NCBI RefSeq assembly: GCF_030347965.1
Contig: NZ_JAQIBD010000001.1
Coordinates: 558,001 to 622,000, forward strand
DNA: 64,000 nt
Reading direction: 5' to 3'
Origin: Sulfurovum zhangzhouensis
Lineage (GTDB): Bacteria > Campylobacterota > Campylobacteria > Campylobacterales > Sulfurovaceae
Below the pieces are notes generated by a model, which was not told the origin of the DNA, did no database searches, and worked only from the letters and a program-made list of their open reading frames with translations. Made by a program: the position numbers and the translations under genes. Positions 54,321 to 63,534 of the stretch are shown piece by piece. Every line of letters starts with the position of its first letter. Within the stretch, counting starts at the first letter, position 1.

Positions 54321-57300
54321 GTATACCTATAAGAATCTCATCTGTAATATTAGTTATGTATAAATTTTCCAATAACTTAGTATGTGAGAAATCCTGTTCG
54401 AATGATTTGAAAAACTCCTTTTTCTTATTTAGGTGCAATAAGAAGACCTCTAAAATTCCTGAAATTGTAGAATGAGGGAAAAGCTGTAAGTTTTGAAAAA
54501 ACCAATGTATAGGTTTTTCAAGCAAGTTCGAATTATAATCTAATAAATAATCTATCATATAAATAATTTCTTGCTGTATAACCATATCAAAGTTTTTCAT
54601 TTTAGCTAATATTACAACTATTGCTATCTCATTATTATCCATAGAATCAATAGAAATTTTTTTAATATGCTTCCATTTTTTTTCTTTTTTATGAGGAATT
54701 CTAAGTGTTATATATGTAAATGCTTTTTTATACATAGCCAAAATAATATCTTTTTCAATCCCGGCATCATCAAAAGCTATAATTAGGTTTGAAGTACTTG
54801 CCCCACCTGAGCCACCATCTTGAAAAAGATTTGATAAGTGTTGTGATAAATATGATAGTGTAAGTTCTTTATTGATTGAAGCTGCCTTGGTTAATGCCTC
54901 CTTTTGGATAAACATCTCATACCAACCACTTTTTGAATATACAAATAGTTCTACAAGTAAATATACTTTGACATCATTTGAAATATCTAAACCATCAATA
55001 AATTTATACAAAATATTATAATCATCATCGTAAAACCTATACTTTATTTTTAGTATTTTGGATACGAAGTCTTTAATGTTATTGTCATCAAATTTTTCCT
55101 GTAAATGATAAAATAAAGGAATCATTATTTGAGGCTGTGCTGTGTTTTTTTCTAACAATATAATGATTTCTTCTATGGATAATTGACTAATTTGAGGAAA
55201 TCCTTCATCTAGTCGTTGAACTAATGTTTTTTCTCGTGAATAAGTAAAATTATCTTTTTTCTTTTGCTTAATTTTTTTTCGAACTTTTAAATCATATTTT
55301 AGTGCTGATAATTTAGTAGTTGTTTTAATAGACAATGTCTCATGTGAATCATTTAGATCTCTTGATAAAACGTTTATAAGTGATGATTTTGCTAATTTAC
55401 TGTCAATGGTAATTAAGGTATGTATATTATCAAGAAAACTTTCAATATATTGATTTTTGTTTGTAGTCGGTAATATACGATGTAAAAAGTGCAGTATGAT
55501 AGGATCAATTTGCTTATTATGTATAATAAAGTCAATCAACATATACTGAAGTTTCCAGTAATATTCATGATCTAAAAGCTGAGAAATCAAATACTTAGAA
55601 GCCAGTAAATAATCAATTTTTAATAATTCCCTAAACCAGTGAATAATGAGCCATCTTATAGTTTTACCATCTTCAGTATGCCTCTCGACAGCTTCATTCA
55701 AATATTTTAATTTTTTTCCATACTTAATCGCTTGTTTTGGAGAAAGCTTGTTTATAGTTAAAAGTGGTTCAATGATTTCCGATAAAGTATTATCCTTTCT
55801 AAAGGTATATGCGGTCATCAAAATAGCAGCATGATAAAGTTCACTTTTTGATTCGTCCGTTTTTTTAAGTTTAGAATATAATATTGATTTTTTCAATGCA
55901 TATGTTAAATGTTCACTGTAATAATCACTATCTACATCATCAATCTCTTCAATGGAAGATAACATAAACTTAATATTAATTTCATTTACTATATTCTCAA
56001 TGTTTGCTAAATAATTAAAAGGTAATGAATTTAAACATTTAATTATTTTTTTCCAGCTCTTAGATGACAATATATATTTTAATGGTCTTTCTATACTTTT
56101 TTGAATAGCATATCTTCCTTGGTGATTGAAATCTATTGCTCGAGGAGTTCCTTTATATGGCTCTGTATCAGATGCTAAAAATTTATAATTTCCTACAATA
56201 CGTTTTTCTATCTTTGAACTACTGTGTAATTTTCCACTGTTGATCTCATCTTCAATTAAATAATTTGTAATAGTAAATTTTAACCAGTTAAAAAAGAAAT
56301 TTTTCGATGGTATTGTCCCTTCAAAATCTCTTAAACTGTCACAATCATAAAGAGCATATTGCTCAACCAAATGAATAAAATCTTCTAAATCTTCTGCATG
56401 GATATACCCATCTACAAAATCTAAGTTTAAAGGATGCAAGGTGGGTTTTGTTTCAAGCTTAACATTTAACCTAGAGGCACAATTTGTATCATCTAATATA
56501 CTGTTAATTTTGTTGCCAAAGCGATTTTGTTGTTTATTTGGAATAGCATCAAAAAATTCCAGGATCTTTTCATATCCAAGATTATTATAGGTTTCTGTTA
56601 TGAATATTTGAAAAAATGAATAGTTACGTGAGGACAACAAAAGTTTAAACTTTTTTTTACAAAACGCATCAAACTTATTTATAGCAATTAAATATGTTAA
56701 AAAATATTTAAAGTTGTCTAAAACAGGCTCTTTTTTAAAATAATCGTTTAATAAATTCCAATTAGGAGTAAATCCATTGTTTTGGGAGATATAAAAGCCT
56801 TTAGCAATGAGTGTATCGTCAAAATTTTTATGACCATCATAATAAAGCATTTGGTTAGCATACTCAAAACCATGTACTAGTCCAACTGCCTCATAATATA
56901 AATCAAAATGTTCTAATTGTTCACTATAGTAATCAGAAGAAAGTGTACTATAAAAAGCTCTATTGAACTCACTAAGAAATATAAATAATTCCCAGTCTTG
57001 AGTATTCTTTGCTGTAAGTAAAAAATATTGATAATTTATTTTAATTGCATTTTCTGCATACCCATAAAAGATACTTTGAGCCAAAAAATCATTGGTAGCA
57101 TACTTTTTAATCGCATCATAATTTTTGACCTTAAGATAGTATGCCAACAAGTTTCTATAAGATTTTTGATTCTGATAAAAGCCTTTGTCAACTAACCAAT
57201 CAATAATTTCTTTGTATATAGACAATAAATCTTCTTCTGAAAGCTTTTCAAACACATATCTTCTAAAACTATCATGATAAAGTTTGATACCACCTCTAGA

Positions 57301-59016
57301 GTAATTTTCATTTAAAACCGGAGCTAAGGTTTTTATATCATCACCAAAATGACCTGATCTTGGAATAATACTTTTCAACTCATCTCGATTAACTCGGAAA
57401 TCTAAACAAGCTAGTGTTTCAGATGTGAGATTATTACTAATTAATCCGGTTAAATAATCATAGTACGTCTTTAGGTTAAAATCATATTCAGGCAGAGCAT
57501 TAATAAATTCTATTGTTAAAGAACTTTCTTCTTGAATCATTTTTAACAAATAAGTTAAATATAATGGATTTCTATTAGATTTATCATATAGCAATAAAGA
57601 TAACTTTTTCTCTGATAATTCAATATTTTCAACGCTAAAGGACTTCATCAAGGTTTCAATTTCAGACTCTGACCATTTTGCTATTTCATGTTTGATATAT
57701 TTGTGATCTGAGATGAGTTCATCAATTTCAACAATTGATTGAGACCCCAATATGATTGAAACATTTTCAGTAGACTCAATTTGTTTAATAAACTCGATAA
57801 TTTGTGTCTGGTCTATTGCCAAACCTATTGAAGACTCTAAAACTCTGTCTATATGATCAAGCCCATCAATTATTATGATGGTACTATCTTCGATTCTTGA
57901 CAATAATAAATTAAGCTCATTAAGATCAGATGCAAACAATTTATCCTTGTATTTTTGTAAATGAGGGAAGTGATCAATGATATCAGCTATTAAGTTACCA
58001 AAAAAGACATCGGACTTAATTCTTTCAAGTCTAAGATCATCATCTGTTCCTGTAAAACAGTAGTGTCGAATAACGTTAACGTTTTGTGCTGTTGCATATT
58101 CCATAAAGTTTGTCAGAAACCAAGACTTACCACTCCCTGGATCACCCACAACTGCGGTTTTATTATTAGTGATAACTTCTCTATAGAATTGTTCTAGCTT
58201 TGTGTCATCAATAAGATTTTTTGCAGAATCAATTTCAAACTTTTGTTCAATTCTTCCAAAATCTGTTTTAACTCGCAGGTCGTCCAAAATATTTTTTACA
58301 GTTATACCGGCTATTTCTCTAGATCTATAACCATTTATTTTCTTTGCAAAGATCTCTATAAAATCATCAATTCTACCTTCATTTGGATATTGACCAATTC
58401 CAAGTTTTTCTATCTGTTTAGAAACAATTAATTTTAATTTTTCTTCTTTTGGAAAATCAAGTTCAATCACTAATGAGTCACAAAAAAGTTTAAACTCTTT
58501 TCGATCTACCTTCTCACTTTTTACATAACGTTTTAAACTATCCCAGCGATTAAACTTTTGTGGAGAAACTTCCCAAACCTTTTCCAAATCAAGATGATAT
58601 AGTTTTGTTGTATAACCTTCAAAAGAACTTTTTGATGAAGAAGGTTTAAGTGAGTTTCTTATTGTTTCCTCAGTGGGTTCTCCCCACGCAAGACATAATC
58701 TAAATTCACTATTACTTGTGTTAAGTTTCTTCCAACTTTCAAATAATTTAAAAATAGCTAATTTATAATTACTATCGTTTGATAGATCATCTTTTATGAG
58801 TTCCTTTGATGTATCTTCATTGCTATATTTAATTTGTTTTCGTTGAATACCATTGGAGTTTTGAATAGTCAGATCATCAAATCGATCGTCTGGATAATGT
58901 TTTTTATCAATATCAAATGAGGAGTTTAAATTATTGCTCAAAATCTCTTTAAGTATAAAATATGCTGTTAAAAGATCTTGATACTCATACCCCTGATGTG
59001 CGCTAGTTAATCCCAA
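54307..59016 (-). CDS. DUF4297/Cap4-like nuclease - STAND NTPase (Avs-like)
   Basis: This 1569-residue protein has an N-terminal DUF4297/Cap4-like nuclease domain (about 1-230): HQGYEYQDLL at 7-16, then FDDLTIQ at 46-52 and the QIK (61-63) forming a PD-(D/E)xK-type D…QxK set. A STAND NTPase follows: Walker A GDPGSGKS (291-298), Walker B IIIIDGLDHID (380-390). The long C-terminal part (about 650-1569) is helical and repeat-like, the expected ligand sensor. This architecture is that of Avs antiviral proteins, which recognise phage proteins and degrade DNA. The start is TTG with AGGAAGAG. Very AT rich. Confidence 0.7.
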   Translation of the reverse strand: MGLTSAHQGYEYQDLLTAYFILKEILSNNLNSSFDIDKKHYPDDRFDDLTIQNSNGIQRKQIKYSNEDTSKELIKDDLSNDSNYKLAIFKLFESWKKLNTSNSEFRLCLAWGEPTEETIRNSLKPSSSKSSFEGYTTKLYHLDLEKVWEVSPQKFNRWDSLKRYVKSEKVDRKEFKLFCDSLVIELDFPKEEKLKLIVSKQIEKLGIGQYPNEGRIDDFIEIFAKKINGYRSREIAGITVKNILDDLRVKTDFGRIEQKFEIDSAKNLIDDTKLEQFYREVITNNKTAVVGDPGSGKSWFLTNFMEYATAQNVNVIRHYCFTGTDDDLRLERIKSDVFFGNLIADIIDHFPHLQKYKDKLFASDLNELNLLLSRIEDSTIIIIDGLDHIDRVLESSIGLAIDQTQIIEFIKQIESTENVSIILGSQSIVEIDELISDHKYIKHEIAKWSESEIETLMKSFSVENIELSEKKLSLLLYDKSNRNPLYLTYLLKMIQEESSLTIEFINALPEYDFNLKTYYDYLTGLISNNLTSETLACLDFRVNRDELKSIIPRSGHFGDDIKTLAPVLNENYSRGGIKLYHDSFRRYVFEKLSEEDLLSIYKEIIDWLVDKGFYQNQKSYRNLLAYYLKVKNYDAIKKYATNDFLAQSIFYGYAENAIKINYQYFLLTAKNTQDWELFIFLSEFNRAFYSTLSSDYYSEQLEHFDLYYEAVGLVHGFEYANQMLYYDGHKNFDDTLIAKGFYISQNNGFTPNWNLLNDYFKKEPVLDNFKYFLTYLIAINKFDAFCKKKFKLLLSSRNYSFFQIFITETYNNLGYEKILEFFDAIPNKQQNRFGNKINSILDDTNCASRLNVKLETKPTLHPLNLDFVDGYIHAEDLEDFIHLVEQYALYDCDSLRDFEGTIPSKNFFFNWLKFTITNYLIEDEINSGKLHSSSKIEKRIVGNYKFLASDTEPYKGTPRAIDFNHQGRYAIQKSIERPLKYILSSKSWKKIIKCLNSLPFNYLANIENIVNEINIKFMLSSIEEIDDVDSDYYSEHLTYALKKSILYSKLKKTDESKSELYHAAILMTAYTFRKDNTLSEIIEPLLTINKLSPKQAIKYGKKLKYLNEAVERHTEDGKTIRWLIIHWFRELLKIDYLLASKYLISQLLDHEYYWKLQYMLIDFIIHNKQIDPIILHFLHRILPTTNKNQYIESFLDNIHTLITIDSKLAKSSLINVLSRDLNDSHETLSIKTTTKLSALKYDLKVRKKIKQKKKDNFTYSREKTLVQRLDEGFPQISQLSIEEIIILLEKNTAQPQIMIPLFYHLQEKFDDNNIKDFVSKILKIKYRFYDDDYNILYKFIDGLDISNDVKVYLLVELFVYSKSGWYEMFIQKEALTKAASINKELTLSYLSQHLSNLFQDGGSGGASTSNLIIAFDDAGIEKDIILAMYKKAFTYITLRIPHKKEKKWKHIKKISIDSMDNNEIAIVVILAKMKNFDMVIQQEIIYMIDYLLDYNSNLLEKPIHWFFQNLQLFPHSTISGILEVFLLHLNKKKEFFKSFEQDFSHTKLLENLYITNITDEILIGIRDVL

Positions 59017-59301
59017 TTTATACTCTTCCTCGCTTATTAATTATTATAACTAAAATTAGATAATCTTAGTAAGTTTTGGAAATACAGAAATCGAATCATT
59101 ACAATTTAATTGCTTTTATTCATAAAATATTATATACTAAGCAAAAGGTGATGATAGTTTACCTGTTTGCCCGAAAACAAAACCTTCATATCTGTAGATA
59201 ATGGAATAACTATCTCTATTAAAAATATTTTACATTTACTTGACTAATTAATATTGTTGAACTCGGGATATATCAATATTTGAATTAGCAAAGGATAAAA
59301 T
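59017..59301. other. Divergent intergenic region
   Basis: No gene. It separates the leftward STAND operon from the rightward orphan-recombinase operon and must carry both promoters. AT rich; no convincing -35/-10 pair could be assigned. Confidence 0.5.
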
Positions 59302-59928
59302 GTGAAAGATATAACTTCCCCAAATTTTAGCTTAGAATTACACCATCATGAACTACTTCAATGGGTAACTAACTACCTCAATAAATTTAAAACGAAAGCT
59401 CACCAAAACAAAATTAAGAACAACAGTAAACATAGCTTAGAACTTGAAAAATTAGCTATAGAACGAAACTTCAAAAACTATGCCGACTTATCAGGATTTA
59501 TTTCTGAAGTCCAACAAAATATTAAAGAATCTAGAACCGGTTTAGAATATCAGACATGCCTCAACAGGGATTATGATTTGACAAAAGATATTTACTATAT
59601 TTTTTCAGCTTATGCCACTATTGATTACGAATTTTGGCTAGAAGACTGGGGTCCACCAGTGCGAACTTCTACTATTGAAAAATACACTATCTGGGTCAAC
59701 TTCGATGAAGTATCTGGTAAAGAAATACGTTCTATACGACCTGTTAATTATGAATACATTAATGCTATTAAAACTGTATATGAAGACAAGGAAAGAATCA
59801 TTGTCTTAAACACTATAGATGAAGTTTTTCAGTGGATGTGGAAATGGCGAGGCTATGCAATTATTGAAAAATCTTTTCATCAAGAACTGATAAAGAAGTT
59901 TCCATCGTTAAAAAAACATTTAATGTAA
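59302..59928 (+). CDS. Orphan protein upstream of the recombinases
   Basis: This 208-residue protein has no recognised family. It has a helical, Lys-rich N-terminus with HHHE (about 13-16) and a strand-rich C-terminal half with several Trp (FWLEDWGPP; FQWMWKWRG). Start GTG, with AGGA at ribosome-binding distance. It lies 17 bases before the first recombinase and may be cargo or an accessory of the mobile module. Confidence 0.5.
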   Translation: MKDITSPNFSLELHHHELLQWVTNYLNKFKTKAHQNKIKNNSKHSLELEKLAIERNFKNYADLSGFISEVQQNIKESRTGLEYQTCLNRDYDLTKDIYYIFSAYATIDYEFWLEDWGPPVRTSTIEKYTIWVNFDEVSGKEIRSIRPVNYEYINAIKTVYEDKERIIVLNTIDEVFQWMWKWRGYAIIEKSFHQELIKKFPSLKKHLM

Positions 59929-59945
59929 TCATTTGGTATTAAGCA

Positions 59946-61121
59946 ATGAATATGTCATATCGAATTCGAACAGCTAGAAAAACTCATAAAAATGGCCATA
60001 TCTCTAATTTCTATTTTATTTGTAAACCAAATATACCAGACTTTTATTCAAGCCTCTTTATCGCTAACCGTTCTAAGAATTCTTTACAATATGGAAAACG
60101 TGTTGGATACATTCTTATTAAGTTCTTCAACTTCTTACAAGATAGAGGTGTTGAATATTGGAATGCCACAGATGAGGATGTGAAGGCTTACATGCTTTAT
60201 ATCATCAACTTTAACACAAATACTGGCGAGATTTCCGGGGAACCAAGTATGGGCTACGAAAGTATCATTAGGCATAAACAGACGATTGTTAGATTTTATA
60301 AGTTCCTATGGCAGTTTTCTGATCATAGTGTCCTACAGATTAATAGCTGGGAAGAAGGCAAACTGCTAGAGTACAAGACTGCTTTGAGATTGAAATGGAA
60401 TGCCGTTGAATCAATTTCCGATGCGACCATCGATTTATTTTTGACCAAGTTCAAAACAACTGATAAAGAATACATTATGGAATACACGGATTATGAGATT
60501 CAGGCGATTTACTCTAACTTTACCAACTATCGAAATCGTTCGATCTTCTTGCTTACTCTACATGGTCTGAGGATTGATGAAGTCCTTTCTGTTAAAATGA
60601 GAGACTACAATCCCACAGAAGGTACGGTGAAACCAAGCCGGTCAAAAGGTACAGGGCGAGGTAGAAAACGAACGATAGCGATTGGTGATCAGACTGCATC
60701 AGTGATCGAAAACTACATCCACCATGAACGAAATACTGCCGAATTAAAAGCCAATAAATCGAATGATGCCTTGTTTGTCAATACCCGTAATATCGAAGGT
60801 GAAGTGGCATTTACAGAATATGCAGCTGCATCTTTCAGAAGTGCATTGAAAACAGCTGCAAAAAAAGCAGGCATTGAAGGTAATGTAAGAACGCATTCAG
60901 GCCGTTCGAACAAAGCCACAAAACTCGTTAAAGCGATGGTAAGCGGAGACTTGAATCTGACTGATGAGACTATCCGGCATATCATGGGGTGGAAGACAAT
61001 TGATTCTATCAAACCATATGTAGATCACGCTAGTGCTGAGATTGCACAAGAGTTTGCCAAGGAACATGCCAAAGATCTGAATAGACGCTTGTTGGAGCTG
61101 CAAGGAAAACTTGATGGTTGA
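59946..61121 (+). CDS. Tyrosine recombinase 1
   Basis: This 391-residue phage-type integrase has an N-terminal SAM-like DNA-binding region (about 40-150) and a catalytic domain with R209 (HGLRIDE), a Lys-rich beta region, H317-x2-R320 (THSGR), W349 (MGW) and the nucleophile Y358 (KPYVDH). All catalytic positions are intact. It is the first of three adjacent recombinase-module genes. Weak Shine-Dalgarno; an in-frame ATG two codons later is possible. Confidence 0.85.
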   Translation: MNMSYRIRTARKTHKNGHISNFYFICKPNIPDFYSSLFIANRSKNSLQYGKRVGYILIKFFNFLQDRGVEYWNATDEDVKAYMLYIINFNTNTGEISGEPSMGYESIIRHKQTIVRFYKFLWQFSDHSVLQINSWEEGKLLEYKTALRLKWNAVESISDATIDLFLTKFKTTDKEYIMEYTDYEIQAIYSNFTNYRNRSIFLLTLHGLRIDEVLSVKMRDYNPTEGTVKPSRSKGTGRGRKRTIAIGDQTASVIENYIHHERNTAELKANKSNDALFVNTRNIEGEVAFTEYAAASFRSALKTAAKKAGIEGNVRTHSGRSNKATKLVKAMVSGDLNLTDETIRHIMGWKTIDSIKPYVDHASAEIAQEFAKEHAKDLNRRLLELQGKLDG

Positions 61122-63534
61122 GTATCTCTATCATAGAAAAAAAGGTAACTATATAGTAATCGATGGCGAGAGATTTCGCAGTATTAAAAGCAAGATGAGT
61201 TATCTCAAGGCCGTTTCGCTCCATCCTCACGACTGGCATTTATTTCTCAAATACTTGTCTGAAAAGCATTTGACATTACTGGATATAGGGGAACATGTTT
61301 TTGGAGAGGGACGTAGTGATACTTTGGAAAAAGCAATCTGGACGATGCTAGAGATAGCACTAGAAAAACATTCGACACTCGTTCAGGAATATCTTGAGTC
61401 ACATGTCCACAAGTGCTTCAGAAGATATTGGATTCATCGGTATGCATTTTTTGAATACCATGGGTTCAATATGAAAAAGGATGGGTTTTTAAGACGTAAG
61501 CTCGATCGCGGAATAGACTCTCTTGAGCTTAATATGCGTAACCAGATTGAACATGTATTGTATTTAGGTAAAACCAATAAAACACTTCCATTGAGAATAT
61601 TCTCCTTGAACAAATCTGTTGCTGAAATAAATTATATGGATCAGGGCTGGACAAAGATAACACTTGACCATCAACAGTCCTTTGTGATACATAAAGACAT
61701 TACAAGCTCGATGGAGTTAATTGATTCAATCAAGAAGGCACTATTAGAAAAGAGGACTTTAAAGAAACTAGCTAGTAGTAACAATATTTCTGAATCAACG
61801 GTAATTATGTACACGCTTGCTGTATACCAAGAGTTATTCATTAAAGTGCTGAAAAAGGAGTTAAGACGGCAGATGCTTAACAATGAGGAGATCTCTCTAG
61901 GAAAGGCTTTACGGATTCATATTAATCAGGAATCAAACCTATTGCACAAATTAAATAAGATAGAGACAGAACTTTATAATCGTTTAGTTGCATTGGCATC
62001 AAAATATCAGTGTTTACAGGTAAAAATATACAATGTGCTAAATAAGATTCAAACCTCAAAAATACTCAAATCATATCGTCTGGGATATATCCAAAATTAC
62101 AAGTGGAGGAGTTTTACTATCGAACTAAATGATCTAGCAAAAGACTCCATCAGCAGTGACTTGAAGGCTTGGGCAATGCACTGTGCAGAACGAAGAAAGG
62201 CTACTAATACTGTACAAATGACAATTAAGTTTTTCAAGTATGTAAAGGCCACTTCAAAACGCTTTAACATCACTACTACAGGTATTTTGGAAAGTGATAT
62301 ATCCATATGGTTAAACACATTTAACAAGCCTCAAACAGTCCGCTCAGCGAAGGGAAATATCTCTTCGTTTTATAAATATCTATCCAACCAAGCAACGATT
62401 AATGATAAGGGTAAGGCAGGATCTCTTAAAAAAATTCAGAAGATGATTGCTAAAGATTTTTCAGTCAAAGGCGATGAGCCGGAGAATCCTACTATGCCAT
62501 TGCCTGAAGAGGTGTATCTTAATATCCGCTTGTATCTAGATGAGCTTGAACCGGAAATAAAAAATGCTTTCCTCATTATTTCTGCAACTGGATGCCGCCC
62601 TTCGGAGATCGAGTATATCGAGGTTGATTCGTTAATATATGACAAGAATATGGAATGCTATATTTTAAAAATTTATGCGAACAAACAAGCTAAGACATAT
62701 GCAAAAAAAGGAAAAAAACCTATTAGAAAAGTACCTATATATGACAAAGAAGTCCTTCAGGCATTTCATGATCAGGTAAGCTTGAGCGAAGAAGCAAGAG
62801 TGGAGTCTAGAAGCGATGCAATATTCATCAGACGTAATCACAACAGGGTCCATCAGATAAAGTTCCACATCCCTAGTACAAAAGAACTCGTACGAGACAT
62901 CAATGCGCTAATAGCCAAATACAAGATTAAAGCAGACCTTGATGATGAATTGTGGAAATATGCGCCATATCAGATGCGTTCAATGATCGCAACAACAATG
63001 GTTGAAAAAGGCCATGCCCCCGAAGAAATAAAAGCATTTTTTGGTTGGATGACGATCCATACTCCTGAGAAAGCTTATGCTTATATCCGAGAACGCAAGA
63101 TGGAAGAGCTCAATACCGACCTATTTAAAAAACACTTTAAGCTATCACTTGATGAAGAGCGCCTTCGCACCTATACCAGAGAGGAAAAAGAACAGCTATT
63201 CGTGGAATTATATGTCCATAAGCGTAAAATGGAATATGGCGAATGCATACGTCATCCCATTATGGGTGAATGCGGAAAACTACAGACTGCCGAGAGTTGC
63301 GCTAGCTGTGCCAGAATGATCACGGATATACCATATCTGAACACATGGATCAAGTTTCGCGATAATCAAAAAGAGATACTCGACACAATGACTGCTGCCT
63401 TGGATAAAGAAGGTATATCAAAAGAGGAGTATTCATCATGGGCAGAATATGTCATACAAAAACACCGTCTGGATTCATACCAAAGTCTTGTCGATGAACT
63501 GACAGACGAAAAGGAGCGAAGATGTCAGCATTAG
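61114..63534 (+). CDS. Tyrosine recombinase 2 (large)
   Basis: This 806-residue protein has a C-terminal recombinase domain (about 460-670): R496 in ATGCRPSE, YQMR at 620-623 where His is replaced by Tyr, W646 (FFGW) and tyrosines at about 655-657. The N-terminal 450 residues include an HTH-like segment (about 215-245). A Cys-rich tail (GECGKLQTAESCASCARM) could bind zinc. The size and order recall TnpB of Tn554-type elements. The ATG at 61114 has AAGGA before it and overlaps recombinase 1. Confidence 0.75.
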   Translation: MVEYLYHRKKGNYIVIDGERFRSIKSKMSYLKAVSLHPHDWHLFLKYLSEKHLTLLDIGEHVFGEGRSDTLEKAIWTMLEIALEKHSTLVQEYLESHVHKCFRRYWIHRYAFFEYHGFNMKKDGFLRRKLDRGIDSLELNMRNQIEHVLYLGKTNKTLPLRIFSLNKSVAEINYMDQGWTKITLDHQQSFVIHKDITSSMELIDSIKKALLEKRTLKKLASSNNISESTVIMYTLAVYQELFIKVLKKELRRQMLNNEEISLGKALRIHINQESNLLHKLNKIETELYNRLVALASKYQCLQVKIYNVLNKIQTSKILKSYRLGYIQNYKWRSFTIELNDLAKDSISSDLKAWAMHCAERRKATNTVQMTIKFFKYVKATSKRFNITTTGILESDISIWLNTFNKPQTVRSAKGNISSFYKYLSNQATINDKGKAGSLKKIQKMIAKDFSVKGDEPENPTMPLPEEVYLNIRLYLDELEPEIKNAFLIISATGCRPSEIEYIEVDSLIYDKNMECYILKIYANKQAKTYAKKGKKPIRKVPIYDKEVLQAFHDQVSLSEEARVESRSDAIFIRRNHNRVHQIKFHIPSTKELVRDINALIAKYKIKADLDDELWKYAPYQMRSMIATTMVEKGHAPEEIKAFFGWMTIHTPEKAYAYIRERKMEELNTDLFKKHFKLSLDEERLRTYTREEKEQLFVELYVHKRKMEYGECIRHPIMGECGKLQTAESCASCARMITDIPYLNTWIKFRDNQKEILDTMTAALDKEGISKEEYSSWAEYVIQKHRLDSYQSLVDELTDEKERRCQH

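Noticed and set aside
59017-59301. attL-type direct repeat or tRNA fragment at the divergent gap
   Set aside because: No repeat shared with the left border near 48,906 and no tRNA-like sequence.
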